Shown: piece after piece, positions 40,423 to 50,212 of the stretch
Numbering within the stretch: the stretch's first letter is position 1
Layout of the letters: each line of letters begins with the position of its first letter
Assembly: GCA_025916675.1 (NCBI GenBank)
Contig: CP098402.1
Coordinates: 3,033,205-3,097,204, forward strand
Length of the DNA: 64,000 nucleotides
Origin: Phycisphaera sp.
GTDB lineage: Bacteria > Planctomycetota > Phycisphaerae > Phycisphaerales > UBA1924
Direction of reading: 5' to 3'
Program-made: the position numbers and the translations under genes
The notes under the pieces: model-generated
Databases searched by the model: none
Seen by the model: the letters and a program-made list of their open reading frames with translations, nothing else
Told to the model about the DNA's origin: nothing

Positions 40423-41260
40423 GACGACACCGGGTGGGAACACCACCCCCAATGCGCGCGACTTGCTCGACGCGTACTTCGATGGCGATCTCGATCGCGC
40501 CGGAAAGGGGCAGTTGCACGAAGCGCTGCGCCACGACCCGGTGCTGGCCGAGGAGTTCAGCCGCACGAGCGAAGCGGTCTCGTTGCTGCGCCAGAGCGGC
40601 TCGGACGCGGGGCTTGGCACCGACCTGACCGATCGGGTGCTGACCCAGTGCGAGGGCACGCGTGGGTACCTCAACAAGCGCGGCCGCCGGTTCGTGATGG
40701 CCGGGCGGTCTGCCGTGGCGCTGGCGGCGCTCGCGCTCACCGCCGGCGTGGTGTTGTTCGTGCGGCTCACACCGCCCGAGCTGCGCCTGCCCGAGAGCCA
40801 GCGGCCGCTGAGCGCGCTCATCGAGGGCGGCAACGCCGACGCGGCCTCCATGCGCATCGTCCCGCTCAACGTCCATCAGGAGCTCTCGGACTCGGTCGAC
40901 CAGAGCAAGGCCGAGCGGACCATCGTGTTCGACCTCCGGCCCGATCCGGCGGGCAGCTTCTCGCCCTTGCGCCAGCAGCAAGCCGCACCGCGTGACACGC
41001 GCGCCATGGCACGGCTGCCGATGTTCGCCCGGCAATCGGGCCTCGAAGAGCAGCGCGCGTCGGCGATGCTCATGGGCCCGCTGCCCATGGATGCACAACG
41101 CTCGGCCAGTGTGGTGCGCACGCCCCATTCGAGCGATCGGGGCTGGTGGGGCCGCCCCGGCCCCCATGCCGAGGTGTTGCATCATCCCAACGGCGGGCGC
41201 GCGCTGTGGCTGATCCTTCGCATGGACGACCCAGCAAACGAAGATCGCGACCGGGAATGA
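40412..41260 (+). CDS. Membrane anti-sigma factor
   Basis: 282 aa. The cytosolic N-terminus (about 1-95) has the anti-sigma pattern ARDLLDAYFDGDLDRAGKGQ with a following HDPVLAEEFSR, but lacks the zinc HxxxCxxC motif. One membrane helix (about 100-120, SAVALAALALTAGVVLFV) and a periplasmic part of about 160 residues rich in Gln, Arg and Ser. It would hold the sigma factor at the membrane until the signal arrives. It overlaps the sigma gene by 11 nt and the next gene by 4 nt. Confidence 0.82.
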   Translation: MKRETTPGGNTTPNARDLLDAYFDGDLDRAGKGQLHEALRHDPVLAEEFSRTSEAVSLLRQSGSDAGLGTDLTDRVLTQCEGTRGYLNKRGRRFVMAGRSAVALAALALTAGVVLFVRLTPPELRLPESQRPLSALIEGGNADAASMRIVPLNVHQELSDSVDQSKAERTIVFDLRPDPAGSFSPLRQQQAAPRDTRAMARLPMFARQSGLEEQRASAMLMGPLPMDAQRSASVVRTPHSSDRGWWGRPGPHAEVLHHPNGGRALWLILRMDDPANEDRDRE

Positions 41261-42750
41261 ACGCCGTGGGCCGCGCGTGGCTGGCAGTTGTCATGCTGGC
41301 AATGGCGCTGTGCGGCCCGCGGGTTGCACGCGGTGATGATGCGCTGGGCACCGAGCTGCTCGAGCGGCTGCCGCGTGACATCGTCGGCGCGTTCTCGGTC
41401 GATAACGCAACGAAACTGCGTGCGAGCAAGATCGGCGACGCGGTCTCGCTCTGGATGGAAGAGCACGACGCGCTCACGAACTCAAGGCGAGCCTGGAGCC
41501 TGTTCGCCAAGCGGCTGGGCGTGAGCGAGGTCGAGGCGTTCGACGGCTTGCTCGGCGGGCACGCGGTGCTGGCATTCGGGAAACGCGACGCGCGATCATC
41601 CTTGGATTGGATGGTATTGACCGTAGTGGAACCGGCCATGGACGTGCGCATGCTCCGCCGAACGCAAGCGGTGCCGCGCAGGATCGTGCACGGCCGCGCG
41701 GTCTTCCAGCTCGAAGAAGAGTCGTTCTTCGTTGCAACATTGCCGCCGCTTGCCGACGATCGCGGTGTGCTCGCACTGGCGCCCGCGGGTGCCGAGTGGC
41801 TCTTGACCCAAACCCTCGCGGTCTCGGTGGGGAAGGCCAAGCCGGTTTCGGCCGACGCGCTCAAGCCCGCGCCCATCGGTGCCGTGGTGCGCGGCTTCTG
41901 GCAACCGCAGGGTGCCGAAGGCTTGTTCGGGGACATCGAGCGAAGCCTGTGGGACGAGCGCGAGCCCATGCACACGCTGGCTCTCTGGGCCGCCGCTCGT
42001 GAGAGCAAGATCGAGATCGGCTTGAGCCCTACCGCCGGTGGGGTGAAACCCGGCCCGAAGCCGCCAGAGATGGCCGATGGCGTGATGCTTGACGTGACCG
42101 GCCCGGGCATTGCCATCGTGGCCGGGGTGCTGGAGCGCGCGGGGCTCATCGGTCTGGTGCCCGACGGGCTCACCGTGTCACGCGAGACGGGCGAGTTGGT
42201 TGTCCGGCGAGGGCCCGAGGGCGTTGATCTTGGGGCGCGGCTGCCCTTGTCCTCTTCCGGGGCGAGCGCGGCGTTCCCCGTTGGGCAACCCTCGGCCGAC
42301 CTGGGCCAGGTCCGCATCCGCGAATTGGCCGAGACCGAGGCCTCCCGGGCTATCTTCGGGCCCGACGCCCTGATGGCTTGGACGGTGCTGAAACCGGCGG
42401 GCGGGCCGGCGGAGTTGGTCGTCGCGTTGACGGCCGGCCCGACCGAGGCAACCCCCCCGCCACCACCGGACAAGCAGCCCCGGGCCCAAGCGGTGGAGAT
42501 CGTAATCGAGGCGCTCGACCGCCCGAGCCCAAGGACCATCGGCCTGCACGGATCGGCCTGGCCCCACGAACTCTGGACCCTTCTGCAATCGACGGTCGAA
42601 CTGCCCGATCCCCGGCTGGCCCGGACCGAGATGGCCGGGTTCGCGTCGCTCTCCGCGCTGATCGAGCGGGCGAGGTGGGCGATCGAGAAGGGCCACGACG
42701 GGGTGCGTGGACGGATCGTGCTGGACTTGCGTGACCCGATGGGGCAATGA
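41257..42750 (+). CDS. Exported protein of unknown function in the sigma operon
   Basis: 497 aa with a signal peptide (cut near residue 26, PRVARG|DDALG). The mature part opens LLERLPRDIVGAFSVDNATKL and has a DUF3352-like feel (a protein family with 'LPADTLFAV'-type N-termini and repeated beta sheets), but I cannot claim the family. Pro-rich tract PPPPPDKQPRAQ near 410. ATGA overlap with the anti-sigma gene means it is made together with the regulator pair, so it is a candidate signal sensor, or the target that the anti-sigma monitors. Confidence 0.8.
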   Translation: MNAVGRAWLAVVMLAMALCGPRVARGDDALGTELLERLPRDIVGAFSVDNATKLRASKIGDAVSLWMEEHDALTNSRRAWSLFAKRLGVSEVEAFDGLLGGHAVLAFGKRDARSSLDWMVLTVVEPAMDVRMLRRTQAVPRRIVHGRAVFQLEEESFFVATLPPLADDRGVLALAPAGAEWLLTQTLAVSVGKAKPVSADALKPAPIGAVVRGFWQPQGAEGLFGDIERSLWDEREPMHTLALWAAARESKIEIGLSPTAGGVKPGPKPPEMADGVMLDVTGPGIAIVAGVLERAGLIGLVPDGLTVSRETGELVVRRGPEGVDLGARLPLSSSGASAAFPVGQPSADLGQVRIRELAETEASRAIFGPDALMAWTVLKPAGGPAELVVALTAGPTEATPPPPPDKQPRAQAVEIVIEALDRPSPRTIGLHGSAWPHELWTLLQSTVELPDPRLARTEMAGFASLSALIERARWAIEKGHDGVRGRIVLDLRDPMGQ

Positions 42751-42852
42751 GAAGCGAATCGCGGGGCAGGCGACTACCCTTGCTATCGCACTTTGGGAAC
42801 AGCACCGGCGACGCGCCGGCGATGCGGAATCCCGCCGGGACTGCACTTTATT

Positions 42853-44724
<1,872 letters not shown>

Positions 44725-44727
44725 TTC

Positions 44728-45438
44728 ATGGCAAAACCAAAGCGACTGAAAGCATCGGACATCATCGAGCGGTACGGCAAGCCGTGCACGCTGCTCATTC
44801 CCGATCTCGAAGCCGATGAGGGCGACCCGCACGGAAGTTGGCTGGGGCATGTGGCTGTCGCCGCGCCAGGCGAGACGTGGCCCGAGTTCGACGGGCAGCC
44901 GCTGGCTCCGATCGCCCAGCTGCGGTTGGATCAGATGCCGTTCGTGCCAGAAGAGCTGTGCGACTTTCAGGTCATTACCGTGTTCGTGCAGTTCGAAGAG
45001 GGGCACGTCGGAGAGGCGTTCTGCAAAGAACAACCCGGTTCGTGGGTCCTTCGAAGCTATGCCTCGGCTGCCGACCTTGTGGAAATTGAACGGCCCGAGG
45101 TCGACTTCGGCTTCGGCGGTGCTCCGCTGACGTACCAACTGCTGGAACGCGACACGCCCGACTGGGAAGACGTCTCGGACGAGATCGAATTGGATCAATG
45201 GCCGAAGAAGGGCTTGGATCGCGAGTACAGAGCGCGTGTTGGCGGCTGGCCAAACATAGTCCAGTCCGAGATTTACTGGGCCCCGCACAACAAGCACCCG
45301 GCCAACCCGAAGTACGCGTTCCAGATCGACAGCGATCCGGATCTGAATCTCTGGATCGGCGATGCCGGCTCGATGTACTTCGGGCGTGGCACGGGCGAGC
45401 ACCGCGATCAGTGGGCGATGGAGTGGCAGTGCCACTAG
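44728..45438 (+). CDS. DUF1963-like (YwqG-type) protein
   Basis: 236-aa cytosolic acidic protein, starting 3 nt after typA. The layout resembles DUF1963/YwqG proteins: an early SWLGHVAVAAPGETWPEFDGQPLAPIAQL (written here in parts: SWLGHVAVAAPG, WPEFDGQPL, APIAQL), then ITVFVQFE in the middle and a late PNIVQSEIYW, WIGDAGSMYFG. Such proteins are widespread with no known activity. Likely co-transcribed with typA; codon use matches neighbours. Confidence 0.75.
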   Translation: MAKPKRLKASDIIERYGKPCTLLIPDLEADEGDPHGSWLGHVAVAAPGETWPEFDGQPLAPIAQLRLDQMPFVPEELCDFQVITVFVQFEEGHVGEAFCKEQPGSWVLRSYASAADLVEIERPEVDFGFGGAPLTYQLLERDTPDWEDVSDEIELDQWPKKGLDREYRARVGGWPNIVQSEIYWAPHNKHPANPKYAFQIDSDPDLNLWIGDAGSMYFGRGTGEHRDQWAMEWQCH

Positions 45439-45461
45439 CCCTTTCCCCGGCCCAGAACCCC

Positions 45462-45470
45462 TGCTAACAT
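45462..45470 (+). promoter_or_regulatory. Extended -10 (TGC-TAACAT) for rplU
   Basis: TG at 45462-45463 plus TAACAT at 45465-45470 form an extended -10. Transcription would start near 45477, giving a leader of about 80 nt with a CCCGG/CCGGG stem. Confidence 0.45.
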
Positions 45471-45555
45471 CTCGACCCGCCGTGGCCCGGGCATCAAGCC
45501 GGGAGGTTTTCCCTCTCGCCCCAATCGCCGTGCGGTATTTGATAGGATTCGAGCC

Positions 45556-45888
45556 ATGACCACCTACGCGATCATCGAAGAATCGGGCGGCCAGCGCAAA
45601 GTCAGCCAGGACGAGGAGATCCTCATCGACCTCTATAAGGGCGGTGAGGCCAGCAAGGGCGACTCGATCACCTTCGACAAGGTCCTGGTCATCGGCGACG
45701 CGGGCGGCTCGGCGAAGGTCGGCACCCCGCTGGTCGGCGGCGCGAGCGTGACGGCCGAGATCGTCGAGCCGGTGGTCAAGGGCGAGAAGCTCGACATCCA
45801 CAAGATCCGCCCCAAGAAGAACTCGCGCACCAAGACCGGCCACCGCCAGCGCTACACGCTGGTGAAGGTCACCGGCCTGAACGGCTGA
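45556..45888 (+). CDS. rplU: Large-subunit ribosomal protein bL21
   Basis: 110 aa, the usual length. MTTYAIIEESGGQRKVSQ at the start, KVGTPLVGGASVTAEIV in the middle and IRPKKNSRTKTGHRQRYTLVKV at the end are diagnostic. It binds 23S rRNA. Normally rplU is followed by rpmA (bL27) and often obgE, but here a terminator and a convergent gene come next, so the pair is split in this genome. Confidence 0.96.
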   Translation: MTTYAIIEESGGQRKVSQDEEILIDLYKGGEASKGDSITFDKVLVIGDAGGSAKVGTPLVGGASVTAEIVEPVVKGEKLDIHKIRPKKNSRTKTGHRQRYTLVKVTGLNG

Positions 45889-45919
45889 GCCGGCCCCCAC
45901 CATTCCGAGCAACACAAAG

Positions 45920-45953
45920 ACACCCGCCTCCCGAGAAGGAAGGCGGGTGTTTT
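45920..45953. terminator. Terminator behind rplU
   Basis: ACACCCGCCT/AGGCGGGTGT 10-bp stem with TTTT behind; the reverse strand gives a TCTTTGTGTT run, so it probably also ends the convergent propeller gene. Confidence 0.9.
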
Positions 45954-45994
45954 GCTTCCCGGGGTAGGGAAGGAGAACGGGTCCGCGTGCCGGC

Positions 45995-47977
45995 CTACGG
46001 GCAGCCGGCTTCGATCTGGTTAATCGCTTCGAGAACGTCCATGTAGTCGAGCGTGCCGAAAGGGGCGGCCAGGTCTGTGGCTAGGTCGCCGGCCTCGAAG
46101 CGGTTGAGGTACTCGAGCAGGTCGAAGAAGGACAATCCGTCGACGCCGTCCATATCGACCACCGAGCATGGGCCGACGTGCAGCACACGATCGCCGATCT
46201 GATCGATCGTGCCCTCGATGACCGTCGGGGCCGAGCCGTCGGGCCACTGGATGGTGACGGTGAGCATGTCGCTCGGCTCGGCGTCGGCGCTCAAGCCGAA
46301 GTGGGCCTCGGCGGGCTCCTGGCCGGCCATGCTAATGCCGGCGGTGAGCAGGCGGACCATGTCGAGGTCGGTCGCGGCGCCGGCGAGCTCGACGCGGACG
46401 ACAGCACCGATGGCGTGAAAGTTGGGACCGGTCATGCGCGGGCGGACGGTGATCCAGTGCGGCAGCGGGTCATCGATATCTGGAACGTTCCTGAGGATCT
46501 TGACCGAGGAGCCCTCGCAGCCGGTGGGGCCGGCCGAGATGGTCACGGTGTGCAGGAGGTCGATGCACCCGTTGCGGCCCAGGTCGGCACCGATGATCGA
46601 CGAGCCCCGCTCGACGAGGGTGAGCGCATCGCTGACCTGCTCGGTGAAGCTCACGTTGTCGGGGTCGCCGTCGTGGAGCATCATGCGCGGGCGATCGACG
46701 CACGAGTTGAAGCCGTTAGTGATGAGCAGGTCGGGCCAGCCGTCGCGGTCCATGTCCTGGAAGGTCGTGCCCCAGCCCCAGCCAAACTTGCCGCCCATCT
46801 CGCTGACGCCCGCGGCGGCGGCGGCCTCGATGAAGGTCGGTTCGTCGGTCTGCGACAGGAAGAAGTTGTTGTGCAGGGCCGAGCCGGGCGTGTCGGTGAT
46901 GGTCACGAAGATGTCGAAGAGGCCGTCGGCGTTGGTGTCGCCCAGGGCCACGCCCATGTCGGTCTCGGGCATGGGGTCGGTCGCGCCCGCGGAGTCGGTC
47001 ACGTCGAGCATCGGGTGCATGAGCATGACGCCCGGGCGATCGGGATCCTCGTAGCTGCCCTGGTTGAGCCAGAGGTGGTTCTTGTCCATGTCGCAGGCGC
47101 CATAGATATCCAGCAGCCCGTCACCGTTGAAGTCGTTCATGACGATCTGCCAGAAGCTGCCGAAATTGTCGGTCCCTGGCTCTGCCACGCCCGGGGCGAG
47201 CACGTCGATGGAGACGTCCTCGAAGCGCCGGCCGCCGGTGTTGGGGTCGGGCTGGTTCAGCAGCAGGCGGCCGCCGATCTCGTCGGGGTCGTTCTCGCCG
47301 GCGGCGGACCAGACCCCGATCATCAGATCGATATAGCCGTCACCGTTGAGGTCGCCCGCGGCCACACCGCCCTGATGGCGGAGCAGAGTCGTCGCGGGTG
47401 AGCCGGGGTCGAGGCCGCGGTGGTCGCTGACAAGATCGAGGTCACTCAACCCCGTCGCGTCGCTGGCATCCTCAAAGGTGCCGTCGGGCAGCTGATGAAA
47501 GAGCCGGGGCGTCGCCCAGCCGTAGTTGATCTCGTCGATGGGCGTGAAGAACGAATCGCCCAGCACCAGGAGGTCGAGGCGGCGGTCGCCGTCATAATCA
47601 AGCCACAGCGCGACGCGCGAGCGCGGCTTGTCGACCCCGTCACCGCCCGAGACGCCCATTTCTTCGGCCATCTCGGCGAAAGTCCCGTCGCCGTTGTTCA
47701 CGTACAGCAGGTCGGGCACGCCTTCGGCGCTGGGCACGAAGAAATCGACGTACCCATCGTTGTTGTAATCCACCGCGGCAATGCCGGCGATCATGCCTGG
47801 GGCCGACGTGTAGTCGGCCGAATCGATGCCCACAAGGTCGCTCACGTCTTCGAGTGCGAACGTCTGGGCGCTCGCCAGGCTACACGCCAGGCCGATGGCC
47901 GAGGCCATTGCGGCGATGGCACAACTGTTGCAACGCCCGAGCGCAAGGCCCGGACCGCTCTTTGCGGTACTCTTCAT
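45995..47977 (-). CDS. CRTAC1-like FG-GAP/ASPIC-UnbV propeller protein with GC-type dockerin
   Basis: 660 aa. Signal peptide ending near ASAQT. Multiple Ca-binding FG-GAP repeats follow: AAVDYNNDGYVDFFVPS, LWLDYDGDRRLDLLVL, AAGDLNGDGYIDLMIG, MNDFNGDGLLDIYGA, ALGDTNADGLFDIFVT. Residues about 510-590 are an ASPIC/UnbV domain (IGAVVRVELAG, ISMAGQEPAEAHFGL, VTIQWPDGS). The tail (about 605-660) is a divergent dockerin pair ending EAGCP, with VDMDGVDGLSFFDLLEYL as first Ca-loop. Extracellular. ATG at 47977 chosen for the signal peptide. Confidence 0.88.
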   Translation of the reverse strand: MKSTAKSGPGLALGRCNSCAIAAMASAIGLACSLASAQTFALEDVSDLVGIDSADYTSAPGMIAGIAAVDYNNDGYVDFFVPSAEGVPDLLYVNNGDGTFAEMAEEMGVSGGDGVDKPRSRVALWLDYDGDRRLDLLVLGDSFFTPIDEINYGWATPRLFHQLPDGTFEDASDATGLSDLDLVSDHRGLDPGSPATTLLRHQGGVAAGDLNGDGYIDLMIGVWSAAGENDPDEIGGRLLLNQPDPNTGGRRFEDVSIDVLAPGVAEPGTDNFGSFWQIVMNDFNGDGLLDIYGACDMDKNHLWLNQGSYEDPDRPGVMLMHPMLDVTDSAGATDPMPETDMGVALGDTNADGLFDIFVTITDTPGSALHNNFFLSQTDEPTFIEAAAAAGVSEMGGKFGWGWGTTFQDMDRDGWPDLLITNGFNSCVDRPRMMLHDGDPDNVSFTEQVSDALTLVERGSSIIGADLGRNGCIDLLHTVTISAGPTGCEGSSVKILRNVPDIDDPLPHWITVRPRMTGPNFHAIGAVVRVELAGAATDLDMVRLLTAGISMAGQEPAEAHFGLSADAEPSDMLTVTIQWPDGSAPTVIEGTIDQIGDRVLHVGPCSVVDMDGVDGLSFFDLLEYLNRFEAGDLATDLAAPFGTLDYMDVLEAINQIEAGCP

Positions 47978-48222
47978 TTTCGAATCCCCCGTCTCCAGGG
48001 AGCACACCCACGACGGTGCACCCCGCAAACCCCCTCTGACTCGGGCCCGTTTGGACCCGTACCCAAGACGGCACCATCCCGGAACCAGCCACGCTGGCAG
48101 CCGGAACACGAGAAGCGCCGACCAACGAAACACCAATATCCCAGAAATGGAGCGCGTTGTCAAGCCTTTTTTCGTAGCATTGCGAACAAACACCAATCTC
48201 GTGCCCAGCCTGGGAGCCGCCG

Positions 48223-48957
48223 ATGACTGAGACGCCCGCCTCGCGCCCGGGGCCCGCCAATTCCAGATTCACCGATCACGAACTGGGCGAGGTGATCGCC
48301 GCGATCACCGACGGCTGGACGTGCCCGCAGTGCCGCTACGACCTCCGTGGGCAAGCAATCCATCTGGAGCCCAAGTACAAATTCCTGGTGTGCCGTTGCC
48401 CAGAGTGCGGGCGGGTGTGGCCGGCGCAAGTCCAGGAACTGAAGCCCAGCGTGCGCCGGCGGATGGTTTACGCCTCGGCATTCGTGTGGTGGGGCTTCGT
48501 GTTCGGGGGGCTGATGGGCAGCGGCATGTTCATGTTTGGCATGTCGGCCTCGGCGGCGTCCTGGGCCCGCTGGAACGGCGACTTCCTCGACTGGGCAGCG
48601 CTCAGCGACATGCTGTGGTTCCCGCCGGTCATGCTCATCTTCGCGTTGACGGCGGCCATCGGCATGCCCCACCTGACCACGCGGCGGCTCATGCTGCTCT
48701 CGCTCATTCCCGTGATCATCGGGGGCCTCAGCACGATTGCCTTCCACTCGAGCGGCTTTGACGCACCCTCGGAGGGCGAGGTCATCGCCTCGATCCTCCA
48801 CTTCTTCGTCGGCTGGCTCACGCTTGCGCTCGCCACGGCCATCGCCCGCCCCACCGCCCGCGGCATCGCGACGATGTTCATGAATCAGAACCTCCGCATC
48901 GCCGTATCGGCACTGTGGACCGCGGACGGCCGGACGCCACCGTGGATGAAGAACTAA
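48223..48957 (+). CDS. Zinc-ribbon membrane protein, four TM
   Basis: 244 aa. A cytosolic zinc ribbon (CPQCRYDLRG ... CRCPECGR, about residues 33-65) precedes about four hydrophobic helices (for example WWGFVFGGLMGSGMFMFGM and MLLSLIPVIIGGLSTIAF). This CPxCxYxLRG ribbon joined to membrane helices is a common planctomycete architecture of unknown function. GGGAG is 6 nt before the ATG. Its stop overlaps the convergent asparaginase stop (CTAA). Confidence 0.85.
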   Translation: MTETPASRPGPANSRFTDHELGEVIAAITDGWTCPQCRYDLRGQAIHLEPKYKFLVCRCPECGRVWPAQVQELKPSVRRRMVYASAFVWWGFVFGGLMGSGMFMFGMSASAASWARWNGDFLDWAALSDMLWFPPVMLIFALTAAIGMPHLTTRRLMLLSLIPVIIGGLSTIAFHSSGFDAPSEGEVIASILHFFVGWLTLALATAIARPTARGIATMFMNQNLRIAVSALWTADGRTPPWMKN

Positions 48958-49502
48958 TCTCCAACGCGGAAGAACGTTCCACGCGAGCGGTCCTTCGCTA
49001 CGCCGGGGAAGGGCAGCGCCCGGCCGTGGAACACGCACCACACGCCGGGCGAGAGCACGCCAGTGGCGAACAGGGCCTCGGTCAGGTTCTGCACGCCATC
49101 GCTGCGCGCCATGGCGAAGGGGCGCATCGCGCCGGTCAGGATCACCGGGACCGCTAGCGTGCCAAGCTCGGTGTGCAGCAGGTCACCCGTCTTGGCCAGC
49201 GTGTCGGTACCGTGCAGGATGACCACGCCGGTGGGCTTCGGATCGGCCGCGAGTGTCTCGCGGACGGCTTCCAAGATCGCTCGGCGATCGTGGTCCGTCA
49301 GCTCGAGGCTGTCCTTGCTCATCAGCTCGGTGACGCCTACCTCGGCGGCCGACAGCCGCAGGCGGCCCAGCTTACGGCGGACGATCGAGCGGTGGTTGGC
49401 CAGCTCGCCGGTGTACTCGTCGTAGCTCTTCTCGATGGTGCCGCCGGTGGTCAGCACGGCGATGCGGCGTTCAACGGGCAGCGGGGGCTTCGGGGGGGGC
49501 AT
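48954..49502 (-). CDS. Single-domain asparaginase-like protein
   Basis: 182 aa, only the N-terminal domain of L-asparaginase (full enzymes are about 320-340 aa). The first nucleophile motif is intact (LTTGGTIEKSYDEYTG), as are the second (VILHGTDTLAKTG) and VILTGAMRPFAMARSDG with the Lys-position neighbours. The C-terminal domain with the other half of the interface is lacking and the reading frame ends cleanly, so this seems to be a natural short form. It may hydrolyse Asn or a related amide, perhaps as an oligomer. TATAAA lies 5 nt before the ATG, so the mRNA may be leaderless. Confidence 0.85.
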   Translation of the reverse strand: MPPPKPPLPVERRIAVLTTGGTIEKSYDEYTGELANHRSIVRRKLGRLRLSAAEVGVTELMSKDSLELTDHDRRAILEAVRETLAADPKPTGVVILHGTDTLAKTGDLLHTELGTLAVPVILTGAMRPFAMARSDGVQNLTEALFATGVLSPGVWCVFHGRALPFPGVAKDRSRGTFFRVGD

Positions 49503-49507
49503 GGGCG

Positions 49508-49513
49508 TTTATA
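49508..49513 (-). promoter_or_regulatory. -10-like TATAAA, leaderless start of asparaginase
   Basis: TATAAA (49513-49508, minus strand) ends 5 nt before the ATG at 49502. The complementary TTTATA lies in the same place on the plus strand, upstream of the small frame at 49583. Confidence 0.45.
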
Positions 49514-49582
49514 GGCGTGCGGCCGCGCACGCCGGGGTGGCGGCCCGGGCGCATCCCTGAGAATCCACAAGGAGACCTCCCC

Positions 49583-49672
49583 ATGAAGACCACCCTGGCG
49601 ACGAAGAACCCCACCCACGATAAGCCCGTGGTCCACCCCGGCGGCATCTTCCCGCTGGTGTTCAGTGTGTAG
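49583..49672 (+). CDS. Possible 29-aa small protein
   Basis: MKTTLATKNPTHDKP then VVHPGGIFPLVFSV and a TAG stop. AAGGAG lies 8-13 nt before the ATG, a near-perfect ribosome site and one of the best in the window. Frame is too short to judge by codon use. It lies between the divergent asparaginase and a convergent zinc-ribbon gene, overlapping the latter's 3' end by 11 nt. No Cys, mostly polar N-terminus and hydrophobic C-terminus. Could be a real microprotein or a leader peptide, or chance. Confidence 0.35.
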   Translation: MKTTLATKNPTHDKPVVHPGGIFPLVFSV

Positions 49673-50105
49673 TGAGTGGTGCCAGGATCACGAACACGAT
49701 CACCGGCACGACGATCAGCAGGAAGATCGCGTTGAGCGGCACGGTGCCCGGATCGATGGCCCTGAAAGCGTGGCGGCGGCGCAGCACAAAGAAGAGGCCG
49801 ATCGCATGCAGGCCGACCACACCGGTCAGGATCACCATCACTCCGTCTTCACCGAGATGGGTGTAGCCCTCGAAGTACGAGCGTCGCATCGGGATCGCCA
49901 AGAGGATTGACCACAACACCCCCGTAGCCAGGATGGAGCACGCCCAGAGGCGCTGCGAGCGTTTCGCCCAGTGTGCCGGCGGCGGCGCGGGCGGTGGCGG
50001 TGGCCGCACATCACCGCCACACTCTGGGCAGATGTAGCCCGGCAACCCCTCGAGGCTGTACGCGCAATGCCGGCAGACCGGGATGGGCTCGGGCGGGGCG
50101 GCCAT
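49662..50105 (-). CDS. Zinc-ribbon membrane protein, small
   Basis: 147 aa. Zinc ribbon CRHCAYSLEGLPGYICPECGGD (shown in parts: CRHCAYSLEG, CPECGGD) at residues 11-31, a Pro-rich linker, then three hydrophobic helices (LWACSILATGVLWSILLAI; VMVILTGVVGLHAIGLFFVL; IFLLIVVPVIVFVILA). Same architecture as the protein at 48223 but unrelated in detail. GGAAG lies before the ATG. Function unknown. Confidence 0.85.
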   Translation of the reverse strand: MAAPPEPIPVCRHCAYSLEGLPGYICPECGGDVRPPPPPAPPPAHWAKRSQRLWACSILATGVLWSILLAIPMRRSYFEGYTHLGEDGVMVILTGVVGLHAIGLFFVLRRRHAFRAIDPGTVPLNAIFLLIVVPVIVFVILAPLTTH

Positions 50106-50212
50106 GAGAAACAAGCTTCCAATTCGGCGCGCGAAGACGCGCCGCATGTCTATACGGCACGCTCGCGGTTCGGTTCTGTAGGGGAGGCCGAGCGGTCGTA
50201 GCCACAGCGCGT

